Shown here piece by piece: positions 23,621 to 30,823 of a stretch of DNA of 33,145 nt. The stretch is taken from contig NZ_SMKH01000055.1 of NCBI RefSeq assembly GCF_004348515.1, forward strand, positions 1-33,145, written 5' to 3'. A program made the position numbers and the translations under genes. Numbering within the stretch: the stretch's first letter is position 1; the number at the start of each line of letters is the position of its first letter. The notes below the pieces were generated by a model. That model was not told where the DNA came from. It was given only the letters and a program-made list of their open reading frames with translations, and ran no database searches. The stretch comes from Actinomadura sp. KC345. GTDB lineage: Bacteria; Actinomycetota; Actinomycetes; Streptosporangiales; Streptosporangiaceae.

Positions 23621-24588
23621 TCTATCGCAACGCCGTCGCGCGCGGCATCGCCCAGGAGATGGCGCGCGACGAGCGCGTCATGCTCATCGGCGAGGACCTG
23701 GCGGCGGCCGGTGGCGTCTTCAAGACCACCGTCGGCCTCCTTGAGGAGTTCGGCCCCGAGCGGGTGCGGGACACCCCGATCTCCGAGGACGCGATCATCG
23801 GCGCGGCCATGGGCGCCGCGATGACCGGCCTGCGGCCGATCGCCGAGATCATGTTCGCCGACTTCGTGTCCGTGTGCCAGGACATGATCGTCAACCAGAT
23901 CGCCAAGACGCCGTACATGACCAACGGCCAGATCACCATGCCGCTCGTGGTGCGCTTCGGCAACGGCGGCGGCCTCCGCTTCGGCGCCCAGCACTCGCAG
24001 AGCGTCGAGAACTGGCTGATGCAGGTGCCCGGACTGAAGGTCGTGGCGCCGTCGACGCCGCGCGACGTGGTGGGCCTGATGGCGGCGGCGGTCCGCGACG
24101 ACGACCCCGTCATGTTCATGGAGCACAAGGCGCTGCTGGCCACCAAGCAGGACGTCGAGGACGGCGAGATCGTCGAGGAGCTCGGCCGGGCCAAGGTGGT
24201 CCGCACCGGCGAGCGCGCCACCATCGTCGCCCTCGCCGCGATGGCGCCGAAGGCCATGGAGGCCGCGGCGGTCCTGGCCGAGCAGCACGGCATCGACTGC
24301 ACGGTCATCGACCTGCGGTCGCTGGTGCCGCTCGACGTGACCACCGTCCTGGACAGCTTCAAGGAGACCGGGCGCCTGTTCACCGTCGAGGAGAACCCCC
24401 GCCTGCTGGGCTGGGGCGCCGAACTCGTCTCGATCGCCGTCGAGGAGGCGTTCGAATACCTCGACGGCGCGCCGGTCCGCATCACCACGCCGCACATCCC
24501 GCTGCCGCAGTCGCAGTCGCTCGAAGCGCTCGCGATCCCGTCGGTGGACCGGATCGTGGAGACCGTGTGCAAGCACGTCGTGGACTGA
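23608..24588 (+). CDS. Thiamine-diphosphate-dependent dehydrogenase E1 beta subunit
   Basis: This 326-residue beta subunit starts at GTG 23608 behind GGAGG, overlapping E1 alpha by 13 bases. Typical elements are MLIGEDLAAAGGVFK, DTPISEDAIIGAAMGAA, FADFVSVCQDMIVNQ, GAQHSQSVENWLMQVPGLKVVAPSTP and VIDLRSLVPLD. It closes the active site with E1 alpha in an alpha2-beta2 tetramer. Gene order and sequence resemble acetoin dehydrogenase AcoAB as much as pyruvate dehydrogenase, and the natural substrate cannot be told apart here. Confidence 0.94.
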   Translation: MAELIYRNAVARGIAQEMARDERVMLIGEDLAAAGGVFKTTVGLLEEFGPERVRDTPISEDAIIGAAMGAAMTGLRPIAEIMFADFVSVCQDMIVNQIAKTPYMTNGQITMPLVVRFGNGGGLRFGAQHSQSVENWLMQVPGLKVVAPSTPRDVVGLMAAAVRDDDPVMFMEHKALLATKQDVEDGEIVEELGRAKVVRTGERATIVALAAMAPKAMEAAAVLAEQHGIDCTVIDLRSLVPLDVTTVLDSFKETGRLFTVEENPRLLGWGAELVSIAVEEAFEYLDGAPVRITTPHIPLPQSQSLEALAIPSVDRIVETVCKHVVD

Positions 24589-24604
24589 CCGGACAGGAGG
24601 AACG

Positions 24605-25483
24605 GTGAGCGCGGAACAGGAACGCGAAGAGGAACTCGTGACCTACAGCGTGCGCGACGGTGTCGCCGTGCTGAAACTGAACAGGCCGCGCTACCGCAAC
24701 GCGCAGAACGGGGCGCTCCTGTACGCGCTCGACGCCGCCTACCTGGCCGCCGCCCGGGACGATGACGTGCGGGTCATCGTCCTGGGGGGTGAGGGGGACC
24801 ACTTCTCCGCCGGGCACGATCTCGGGACACCGGGACGGGACGTCGACACCACCTTCCCGCCGATGGCCGGCATGTGGTGGGACCACGTGGGCAAGCCGGG
24901 GGTCGAGTCCCGGTTCGCACGGGAGTCGGAGCTCTACCTCGGCCTCTGCAAGCGCTGGCGGGAGATCCCCAAGCCGACCATCGCGATGGTCCAGGGCGCC
25001 TGTGTCGCGGGGGGCCTGATGCTCGCCTGGGCGTGCGACATGATCGTCGCCGCCGACGACGCCTTCTTCGCGGACCCGGTGGTGATGATGGGCGTGCCGG
25101 GCGTCGAGTTCTTCGCCCACCCGTGGGTGATGGGACCGCGCTTCGCCAAGGAGTTCCTCTTCCTCGGCGAACGGGTCGACGCGCAGCGGGCCAGGGAGCT
25201 CGGGATGGTGAACCGCGTGGTGCCGCGGGCCGAACTGGAGGGGCGGACGCTCGACATCGCCGGCCGGATCGCCGGGCAGCCCCGGTTCGGGCTGGCGCTC
25301 GCCAAGAGGGCGGTCAACCAGTGCGAGGACCTGATGGGCTTCTCGACCGGCCTCGACTCCGTCTTCGGCCTGCACCACATCGGGCACGCGCACAGCGCGG
25401 AGACCGCCGGCAGCGCGGTCGGCGGCCGCGGCGTCGACGACGTGCGCGCCGCGCTCGCCGAGAAGGAGGAGAGCGGGGGGTGA
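24605..25483 (+). CDS. Second crotonase-fold protein lacking hydratase glutamates
   Basis: This 292-residue protein belongs to the enoyl-CoA hydratase/isomerase superfamily and starts at GTG 24605 behind AGGAGG. It shows the oxyanion elements HFSAGHDLG and GACVAGGLMLAW. In alignment with rat enoyl-CoA hydratase, Glu144 becomes M139 and Glu164 becomes V159. A family-atypical insert (about residues 80-105, with MAGMWWDHVGKPGVESR) lies before the KPTIAMVQG strand. A Glu in VPGVEFFAHP may serve instead. Hydratase activity is doubtful. Crotonases without these glutamates include ring-opening hydrolases such as EchA20, an interesting parallel. It overlaps the next gene by 4 bases. Confidence 0.9.
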   Translation: MSAEQEREEELVTYSVRDGVAVLKLNRPRYRNAQNGALLYALDAAYLAAARDDDVRVIVLGGEGDHFSAGHDLGTPGRDVDTTFPPMAGMWWDHVGKPGVESRFARESELYLGLCKRWREIPKPTIAMVQGACVAGGLMLAWACDMIVAADDAFFADPVVMMGVPGVEFFAHPWVMGPRFAKEFLFLGERVDAQRARELGMVNRVVPRAELEGRTLDIAGRIAGQPRFGLALAKRAVNQCEDLMGFSTGLDSVFGLHHIGHAHSAETAGSAVGGRGVDDVRAALAEKEESGG

Positions 25484-25947
25484 CCGCGGTCGAAGACGCT
25501 CATGAGGTGACCGAGATCGTCCACCGGGCCCTGCGGGGGCTGGACCGGCGGGACTGGGGCGCCTACCGGGCCGCCTTCGCGGACCGCGTCGACCTGGACT
25601 ACGGCTCGTGGCGTCCCGACTCGGTCGGCTCGTGGACGGCCGACGACTGGGTCGCCCGGGTGAGCACCGGGTTCATCAACGACTGCGACGCCACGCAGCA
25701 CACCGTCTCCAACGCCGTGGTGGCCCGGGACGGCGATCATCTGGTCGCGGAGCTTGAGGTGCGGGCGATGCACGTCCTGCACACCGGGGGTTCGCCGGAC
25801 TGGTTCGAGCTCGGCGGCACCTACACGTGGCGGTTCATGCGGGCGCGCGACCGCTGGCTCGCCGACGGGCTGACCCTCGACATCCGATGGCGGCTGGGGA
25901 ACCCCGACCTTCCCGCGCTCGCAGCCGCCCGGACGGCCGCCGGTTGA
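25480..25947 (+). CDS. SnoaL/NTF2-like protein
   Basis: This 155-residue small alpha+beta barrel protein of the SnoaL-like group starts at a GTG overlapping the crotonase stop. The N-terminal helix and loop pattern EIVHRALRGLDRRDWGAYRAAFADRVDLDYGS is typical, as is the closing WLADGLTLDIRW strand. Members act as isomerases, cyclases, dehydratases, hydroxylating-dioxygenase-like small subunits or orphan binding proteins. The role here is unknown. It is the last gene of the ALDH-E1 operon and is followed by a clear hairpin. Confidence 0.88.
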   Translation: MTAVEDAHEVTEIVHRALRGLDRRDWGAYRAAFADRVDLDYGSWRPDSVGSWTADDWVARVSTGFINDCDATQHTVSNAVVARDGDHLVAELEVRAMHVLHTGGSPDWFELGGTYTWRFMRARDRWLADGLTLDIRWRLGNPDLPALAAARTAAG

Positions 25948-25992
25948 CGCGAGCCCCCTCGCGGCCGGTCGTCGATCCGGCTCCCCCATGCT

Positions 25993-26020
25993 TCGGCCCC
26001 GGCAGGATTGCCGGGGCCGA
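25993..26020. terminator. Bidirectional hairpin terminator
   Basis: Perfect 12-base arms (25993-26004 and 26009-26020) enclose a 4-base GGAT loop between the convergent SnoaL-like gene (ends 25947) and acyl-CoA dehydrogenase gene (ends 26038). Confidence 0.8.
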
Positions 26021-26037
26021 GTCCATGCCAGGGGCGA

Positions 26038-27120
26038 TCACGCCTGCCGGAGTGCGGTGACCAGGCGGTCGCGGTGTGTCTCCGGGCCGCCCAGCAGCGC
26101 CCGGGTGGATGTCGCGCGGCGCGCGTAGAGGTGCGCCGGGTGCTCCCAGGTGAACCCGACTCCGCCGTGCACCTGGACGTTCTCGTAGGCGATCCGGTCC
26201 AGGGCCTCCGAAGCGGTGGCCTGGGCGAGCGCCGCGGGCTCGGCCAGATCCGCGTCCGCCACGACCTGGCCGACGGCGTGGTAGGCGGCGGAACGGGCGC
26301 GTTCGACGTCGATGAGCATCTCCGCGCACCGGTGCTTGATGGCCTGGAACGATCCGATCGGGCGACCGAACTGGACCCGGGTGCGCGCGTAGTCGACCGC
26401 CATCTCCAGGGCGGCCTGACCGGCGCCGACCTGCTCCAGCGCCAGCGCGATCGCCGCGACCTCGCCGACCCGCCGCAGGTGCGGAGCCGCGTCGCCCGGA
26501 CCCGGGACCCTGACCGCGGGCGCCGCTTCGAGCCGGACCCGCGCGGCCTCGCGGCGCAGGTCCACACCGGTCACGGGGACGGCGAGGTAGCCCGGGTCCG
26601 CGGTCTCCACGGCGTACACCCCCGCCTCGCCGCCGGCGTCGACGGCCGGGATGAGCACGACGTCCAGGCTCTGCCCGTGCAGCACCAGTCCAAGATCGCC
26701 CGTAACCGCGGGCGCCGCTCCGGAGCGGTCGACCCGCGGGGTGGGCGCGGTCATCCAGTCGGTTCCGCCCAGCGCGACGCCGACGGCCGCGCCCGGACGG
26801 AGTACCTGCCCGGCGGCCACCGGGTCCACCCCGCGCAATGCCTGCGAGGCCACGACCACGGGGAGAAGCGGCGCGTCGAGCAGGATCCGGCCCGCCTCCT
26901 CCAGCAGCACGGCCGCGAAGCCGAAGTCCAGCCCGAGGCCGCCCGCCTCCTCGGACAGGAAGGAACCGCCCAGGCCGAGTTCCTCGTCCGCCCTGCGCCA
27001 CCAGCGCCGGATCGCGCCGGCCTCGGCCGGCTCGGCCAGGGGGTCGATCGCGGCCTTCTCGCCGAAGTACTTCCTGGCCAGGTCCCGGAACTCCAGGTGC
27101 TCCGGAGTCAAGTGAAACAT
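26038..27120 (-). CDS. Acyl-CoA dehydrogenase, short beta-type
   Basis: This 360-residue flavoprotein-family protein starts at ATG 27120 (MFHLTPEHLEFRD). The N-terminal domain is present (FLSEEAGGLGLDFGFAAVLLEEAG), but the usual FAD-loop SEP.AGSD motif is not. The C-terminal part has VQFGRPIGSFQAIKHRCAEM and VHGGVGFTWEHPAHLYARRA, as in the small FadE subunits of heteromeric dehydrogenases. It is the distal gene of a three-gene unit with the two ThuA-like genes, 29 bases after the second. It might pair with the unpartnered alpha-type dehydrogenase at 19122-20360 (inference). Confidence 0.92.
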   Translation of the reverse strand: MFHLTPEHLEFRDLARKYFGEKAAIDPLAEPAEAGAIRRWWRRADEELGLGGSFLSEEAGGLGLDFGFAAVLLEEAGRILLDAPLLPVVVASQALRGVDPVAAGQVLRPGAAVGVALGGTDWMTAPTPRVDRSGAAPAVTGDLGLVLHGQSLDVVLIPAVDAGGEAGVYAVETADPGYLAVPVTGVDLRREAARVRLEAAPAVRVPGPGDAAPHLRRVGEVAAIALALEQVGAGQAALEMAVDYARTRVQFGRPIGSFQAIKHRCAEMLIDVERARSAAYHAVGQVVADADLAEPAALAQATASEALDRIAYENVQVHGGVGFTWEHPAHLYARRATSTRALLGGPETHRDRLVTALRQA

Positions 27121-27149
27121 CGGATGTTCCCGTCTGCTCGTTGACCGCC

Positions 27150-27956
27150 TCAGCGGATGGACTGCTCCGGAGGCACTTCGCCGACCCAGGCGACCGCGTT
27201 CCGGGTCAGGCGCCGGAAGTGCGGGTCCGTGAAGGTCGAGCCGTCGTCCCCTGGCTGGAGGTAGACGATCCGGCTGTTCCGCTCCCGGCGGACCCAGACG
27301 GCCGCGTCGCTCACCAGCGGCGACGCGGTCGCGCAGTGCCGCTCCTCGCCGGTGAGCACCATGTGCTCGCTGGAGAGGTAGGCGCCCGGGTCGCCGTACC
27401 CCGTCCGGCGGACCAGGACCTCGATGGAGTCCTCGAAGACCGGGCAGAGGTAGGGCTCGTCGCTGGGCAGCCGGAACGTCCCGGGCAGGCCGCGGGTGAC
27501 CGGGTGGTCCGCGACGACGCGGAACTCTTCCGGCACGTGCTCGATGTAACCGGAGTCGGGATGGTCCTCGCCGCGCACCCTGCCGGCCCGGTAGAGGAAG
27601 CTGCCGCCCATGATCTCGGCGAACTCCGGCCACTCGGGCCAGCTCGCCAGCGCGTGGTGGACGAAGACGACACCGGTGCCGCCCTCCAGCAGCCTGCGCC
27701 ACCCCTGCCTGACCGCCTCCGCGGGCGTCTCGGTGCGGATCGGGTTCCGCAGTCTCACCGCGATCCCGGGCATGTCGTAGCAGAGCAGCGCGTCGTAGGT
27801 CGCGGCCTCCCCGGAACCGATCAGCGCGTTGCCCTCCGGCTGCTCGACCCAGGTGACCTCGCAGCCGCCGAGCCGCCCGAGGTGGTCGAGGTGGCCGCCG
27901 AACGCCTCCGCGTCGTAGGAGTGGCCGCCGGTCAGGGCGAGGACCTTCGTGCTCAT
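27150..27956 (-). CDS. ThuA-domain protein
   Basis: This 268-residue protein has the ThuA/class I glutamine-amidotransferase-like fold. Features are the first strand KVLALTGGHSYD with a conserved Gly-Gly-His, TGVVFVHHALASWPEWPEFAEIMGG with the family His pair and Trp-Phe pattern, and the C-terminal SRIVYLQPGDDGS. The ATG at 27956 overlaps the stop of the other ThuA-like gene by 4 bases, which fixes the start. The domain was named from trehalose utilisation. Several members bind metals or act on sugar derivatives, but the reaction here is unknown. No signal peptide. Confidence 0.88.
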   Translation of the reverse strand: MSTKVLALTGGHSYDAEAFGGHLDHLGRLGGCEVTWVEQPEGNALIGSGEAATYDALLCYDMPGIAVRLRNPIRTETPAEAVRQGWRRLLEGGTGVVFVHHALASWPEWPEFAEIMGGSFLYRAGRVRGEDHPDSGYIEHVPEEFRVVADHPVTRGLPGTFRLPSDEPYLCPVFEDSIEVLVRRTGYGDPGAYLSSEHMVLTGEERHCATASPLVSDAAVWVRRERNSRIVYLQPGDDGSTFTDPHFRRLTRNAVAWVGEVPPEQSIR

Positions 27957-28708
27957 GCCGCGCCGCTCCTCTCGGCGACCCAGTCGAGGCCGCGCCGGAC
28001 GAGCACCTGGAACCCCGGTTCCTCCCACGGGCCCCGGTCGACCGTCGGCCAGTGGTCCATCTCGGGCTGCATGTCGTAGTGCCCCCGGGCGTGGCCGAGT
28101 GTCAGGTAGTAGACGCACCCGGCGCCGTGGTCGTTGAGGTAGGCGACCGGACGCGGCTCGTCGCCGGTCCAGTCGGAGTCCGCGAAGCGCGGGGTCGTCC
28201 CGCTCCAGCGGGTCACCAGGAGGGGCCGGATGCCGGGGCGCAGCTCGCTGAGGTAGAGCTCGTCGGTCACCTCAAGCTCGCCCACGCCGGAGACCAGCGG
28301 GTGGTCCGGCTCCGTCGGCGTCACCGTGAACGGCGCGATCGGAGGGTGCGAGAGGAAGCGGCTGCCCAGGACGTCGACGAACGACTCGGGGAGCGGCAGG
28401 GCGCTGACCTGCTCGGCGCCCAGCTCCAGGGCGCTGTTGGTGGCGTGGAGCGCCAGCCACCGGTGCCCGTCGCGCACCCACTCGGACAGCGCCCGCGCCT
28501 GCTCCTCGGTCGGCCGGACGTCGCAGGTGTAGCTGACCAGGAAGTCCGCGAAGGGGAGCCGTTCCGCGATGCCGGTCCAGTCGGGGCAGACGTCCATGCG
28601 CACCGACTCGTCCTCGGCCAGGAGGTGCAGCAGGCGGAGCCGGACGAAGTCGAAGTCGTGGAACCTGCCGCCGCAGACGAGAAGCCCGCGCCGCGCTCGA
28701 TGGCCCAT
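27953..28708 (-). CDS. Second, divergent ThuA-like protein
   Basis: This 251-residue protein of the same fold is weakly similar to its neighbour. It shows LLVCGGRFHDFDFVR at the first strand, the family LALHATNSALEL element and GCVYYLTLGHARGHYDM near the C-terminus, consistent with a ThuA histidine site. GGGGA lies just before the ATG at 28708. It is the first gene of the ThuA-ThuA-dehydrogenase unit, which diverges from the LLM oxidoreductase gene. Two unlike ThuA genes in ATGA overlap suggest a heteromeric complex (inference). Confidence 0.85.
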   Translation of the reverse strand: MGHRARRGLLVCGGRFHDFDFVRLRLLHLLAEDESVRMDVCPDWTGIAERLPFADFLVSYTCDVRPTEEQARALSEWVRDGHRWLALHATNSALELGAEQVSALPLPESFVDVLGSRFLSHPPIAPFTVTPTEPDHPLVSGVGELEVTDELYLSELRPGIRPLLVTRWSGTTPRFADSDWTGDEPRPVAYLNDHGAGCVYYLTLGHARGHYDMQPEMDHWPTVDRGPWEEPGFQVLVRRGLDWVAERSGAA

Positions 28709-28758
28709 CCGATCCCCGCTCCCCGGTGCCCGCCGTGTCCCTCGCGGAGCACGGCCTC

Positions 28759-28782
28759 TTACCGCGGAGCCATACTAGTAAC
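28759..28782. promoter_or_regulatory. Candidate operator, site C: TTACC-N13-AGTAAC
   Basis: The left arm TTACC (28759-28763) and right arm AGTAAC (28777-28782) have the same 13-base spacing as sites A, B and D. The site lies between the divergent ThuA operon and the LLM oxidoreductase gene, just upstream of the -35 box of the latter, so it could control both. Confidence 0.5.
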
Positions 28783-28793
28783 AAGTGCTTGAC
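28780..28793. promoter_or_regulatory. KstR2-like palindrome overlapping the -35 box
   Basis: A CAAG-TG-CTTG core with outer A and C fits the published mycobacterial KstR2 consensus AnCAAGnnCTTGnT at all but one position. It overlaps the -35 box of the LLM gene. A chance match is possible. Confidence 0.35.
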
Positions 28794-28818
28794 TAAAGAA
28801 ACACTCTGACACTACTTT
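28789..28818 (+). promoter_or_regulatory. Putative promoter of LLM oxidoreductase gene
   Basis: TTGACT (28789-28794) and TACTTT (28813-28818) are 18 bases apart, about 25 bases before the ATG at 28844 with its GAGGAGGGAG ribosome site. Confidence 0.55.
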
Positions 28819-28843
28819 CTCGGCAAGCCGAGGAGGGAGCCCA

Positions 28844-29749
28844 ATGGCCGGTGTCGGTTTCTCAGTCCCGCAGCTTGGTCCGCACGTGGACCGCGAGGTC
28901 CTGCGGACGTTCGCGGAGCGCGCCGAGGTCAGGGGCTTCACCAGCCTCTGGGTGCAGGACCACCTGTTCTACCCCGTGGAGACCGCGGCCTCCTACGCGG
29001 GCCAGGCCGGACGGACCGTCCCGGAGCAGTACCGGACGCTGCTGTCCGCGACCGAGTCGCTGTCGGCGCTCGCCGCGTGGACCCGGACGATCACGATCGG
29101 GACCAGCATCCTCGTCGCCGGATACCACCGGCCCGTGGACATCGCGAAGCGCCTGGCCACCATCGACGTGCTCTCGGGCGGGCGCCTGGTCGCCGGCTTC
29201 GGGATCGGCTGGTCCCCCGAGGAGCACGACCAGATGGACGTCGACTTCCGCGCCCGGGGCCGGCGCGCGGACGAGCTGATCGAGGCGATCCGCGCCTGCT
29301 GGGGCGAGGATCCGGTGGAGTTCCACGGCGAGTTCTTCGACATCCCGCGGGCGCTCGTGTCTCCCAAGCCGGTCCAGAGGCCCCGCCCGAAGCTGCTGTC
29401 CGGCATGTTCTCCGAGGCGGGACGGCGCCGCACCGCGAAGCTGTTCGACATCTGGAACCCGACGTCCCCCCTCGACGTGGTCGTGCCGCAGCTCAAGGAG
29501 ATCAACGCGTGGCGGGCGGAGGGCGAGGAGCCGGTCGAGCTCTACTGGCGCATCTTCATGGAGCCCCCGGGCGGTGCCACCGAGGCGCGCCCGCTGCTGG
29601 GCGTCGACGGCATCGCGTCGCAGGTCGCCAAGGCGGAGGAGGCGGGCGTCGCCGAGGTGATCCTGGACGCGAACTTCTGGGGCGAGATCGCCTCGCCCCA
29701 GGCGTGGATCGAGCTACCCGACCGGGTCGCGGACGCCCTGGGCATGTGA
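28844..29749 (+). CDS. LLM-class F420-dependent oxidoreductase
   Basis: This 301-residue luciferase-like monooxygenase-fold protein has the N-terminal GVGFSVPQLGPHVD...AEVRGFTSLWVQDHLFYP, typical of F420-dependent members. It is followed by TITIGTSILVAGYHRPVDIAKRLATIDVLSGGRLVAGFGIGW. It probably uses F420 or FMN for a hydride transfer or monooxygenation on a pathway intermediate. It stands alone on the plus strand, with a strong ribosome site (GAGGAGGG) and a promoter that overlaps candidate operators. The cofactor is inferred from the family and is not readable from a motif. Confidence 0.92.
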   Translation: MAGVGFSVPQLGPHVDREVLRTFAERAEVRGFTSLWVQDHLFYPVETAASYAGQAGRTVPEQYRTLLSATESLSALAAWTRTITIGTSILVAGYHRPVDIAKRLATIDVLSGGRLVAGFGIGWSPEEHDQMDVDFRARGRRADELIEAIRACWGEDPVEFHGEFFDIPRALVSPKPVQRPRPKLLSGMFSEAGRRRTAKLFDIWNPTSPLDVVVPQLKEINAWRAEGEEPVELYWRIFMEPPGGATEARPLLGVDGIASQVAKAEEAGVAEVILDANFWGEIASPQAWIELPDRVADALGM

Positions 29750-29843
29750 GAACCGCCGGGCACCGCGCCCGCTCCGGCGGCGTCCGGCACGTCCGCCCGT
29801 CAACAAGAGCAGTTATAAAGAAACAAGAGAACTGGGAATCGCC

Positions 29844-30527
29844 TCAGCGCCCCGCGGCCCCGTCGTCGGCCTTCTGGCGAAGGTCGGCCGTTCCTTCGGG
29901 CTCGCCGGCGAGGCGCTCCCCGACCCTGATGAGCGCGTCCACGATCAGATCCTTGCGCCGGTACCCGGCAATCTTGCTGCCCGCGGCCCAGGCCAGGGAG
30001 AGGTCCATGGCGAGCCGCACGTACGTGCGGGACACGAGCTCCTCCACCGCGAGGTCCAGCCGGGTCTGGCGCTCCGGCTTGCTCATCCGGCGGCGGCTCT
30101 GGTTCACGTGATGCGCCACGAACTCCTCCCGGACGGCCCGCGCCGGCTCCGGACCGGTCCGCGCCCAGTGGTAGAGCAGGCGCGTCTCGGCCGCGTGCTC
30201 ACTCTGGTAGTCCCACACGGACTGGGCCGCCTCGCGGATGGACCGCGGCGCCCCGCCACCGGCCGCCGTGGTCGCCGAGATCCGGTCGCTGACCTCCTTC
30301 AGCGCGGCGGTGAGCAGGTCGTCCTTGGTCGGGAAGTGGTAGTAGATCGACGCCGGACTCATCCCCGACTCCTCGGCCACCGCCGCGACGGACGCCTTCA
30401 ACCCCTGGTCGGCGAACACCCGGATCGCCGCCTCCACGACCTCCGCGCGGCGTGACGGCCGGTGGGCACCCCGGGGCGCCGTTCGTTCAGCTTCGGTCAT
30501 CGTCGCATCCGTTTCTGCCGGTCTCAC
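29844..30527 (-). CDS. TetR/AcrR-family transcriptional regulator
   Basis: This regulator has 227 residues if it starts at GTG 30527 (behind GGGGAAGG), or 218 if it starts at ATG 30500. The helix-turn-helix covers RPSRRAEVVEAAIRVFADQG...VAAVAEESGMSPASIYYHFPTKDDLLTAAL. The C-terminal domain is helical. It converges with the LLM gene and lies downstream of the zinc alcohol dehydrogenase on the same strand, after a gap of about 296 bases. It is the second TetR of the island and a candidate reader of the TTACT-N13-AGTAAC sites. Confidence 0.93.
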   Translation of the reverse strand: MRPAETDATMTEAERTAPRGAHRPSRRAEVVEAAIRVFADQGLKASVAAVAEESGMSPASIYYHFPTKDDLLTAALKEVSDRISATTAAGGGAPRSIREAAQSVWDYQSEHAAETRLLYHWARTGPEPARAVREEFVAHHVNQSRRRMSKPERQTRLDLAVEELVSRTYVRLAMDLSLAWAAGSKIAGYRRKDLIVDALIRVGERLAGEPEGTADLRQKADDGAAGR

Positions 30528-30823
30528 GTCTCGCAGCCTTCCCCTGGGGAAGAAGTCCGCCGAACCCCGGTGGTCTCAGCCCGGTACGGCACCGCTGTCC
30601 GGCAGAGCTCAGGTGCACTCGCGCGACACGACGGTCCTACCGCGGTGCGGGGCGGCAGGCGCCATCGACCCGTCTTCGCAAAGGCCCGGCTCGATGGTAC
30701 CCAGGGAGTGAACCACGTCCTCACCGCCGACGAGGCCTTGGCCGCACGACGGCGGGGTTCACGGCGAACGTGCGGCGACCATCTCGTCCCGGACGTTCCG
30801 GCGGCCGCCGGTTTCCGAAGAGG
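30528..30823. other. Intergenic region between alcohol dehydrogenase end and TetR start
   Basis: These 296 bases probably hold the promoter of the TetR gene and the 3' end signal of the alcohol dehydrogenase. A perfect 14-base GC palindrome lies at 30798-30811. No supported gene is seen on either strand; the open frames here are arginine-rich and match no family I know. Confidence 0.45.

Noticed and set aside
30798..30811. 14-base GC palindrome as terminator or attachment site
   Set aside because: Short, all-GC self-complementary runs are common at this base composition. No loop and no T-run.
30690..30820. Possible gene fragment on the plus strand (a frame reading ...GVNHVLTADEALAARRRG...)
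   Set aside because: It looked briefly protein-like, but no start, no ribosome site and no family could be found.
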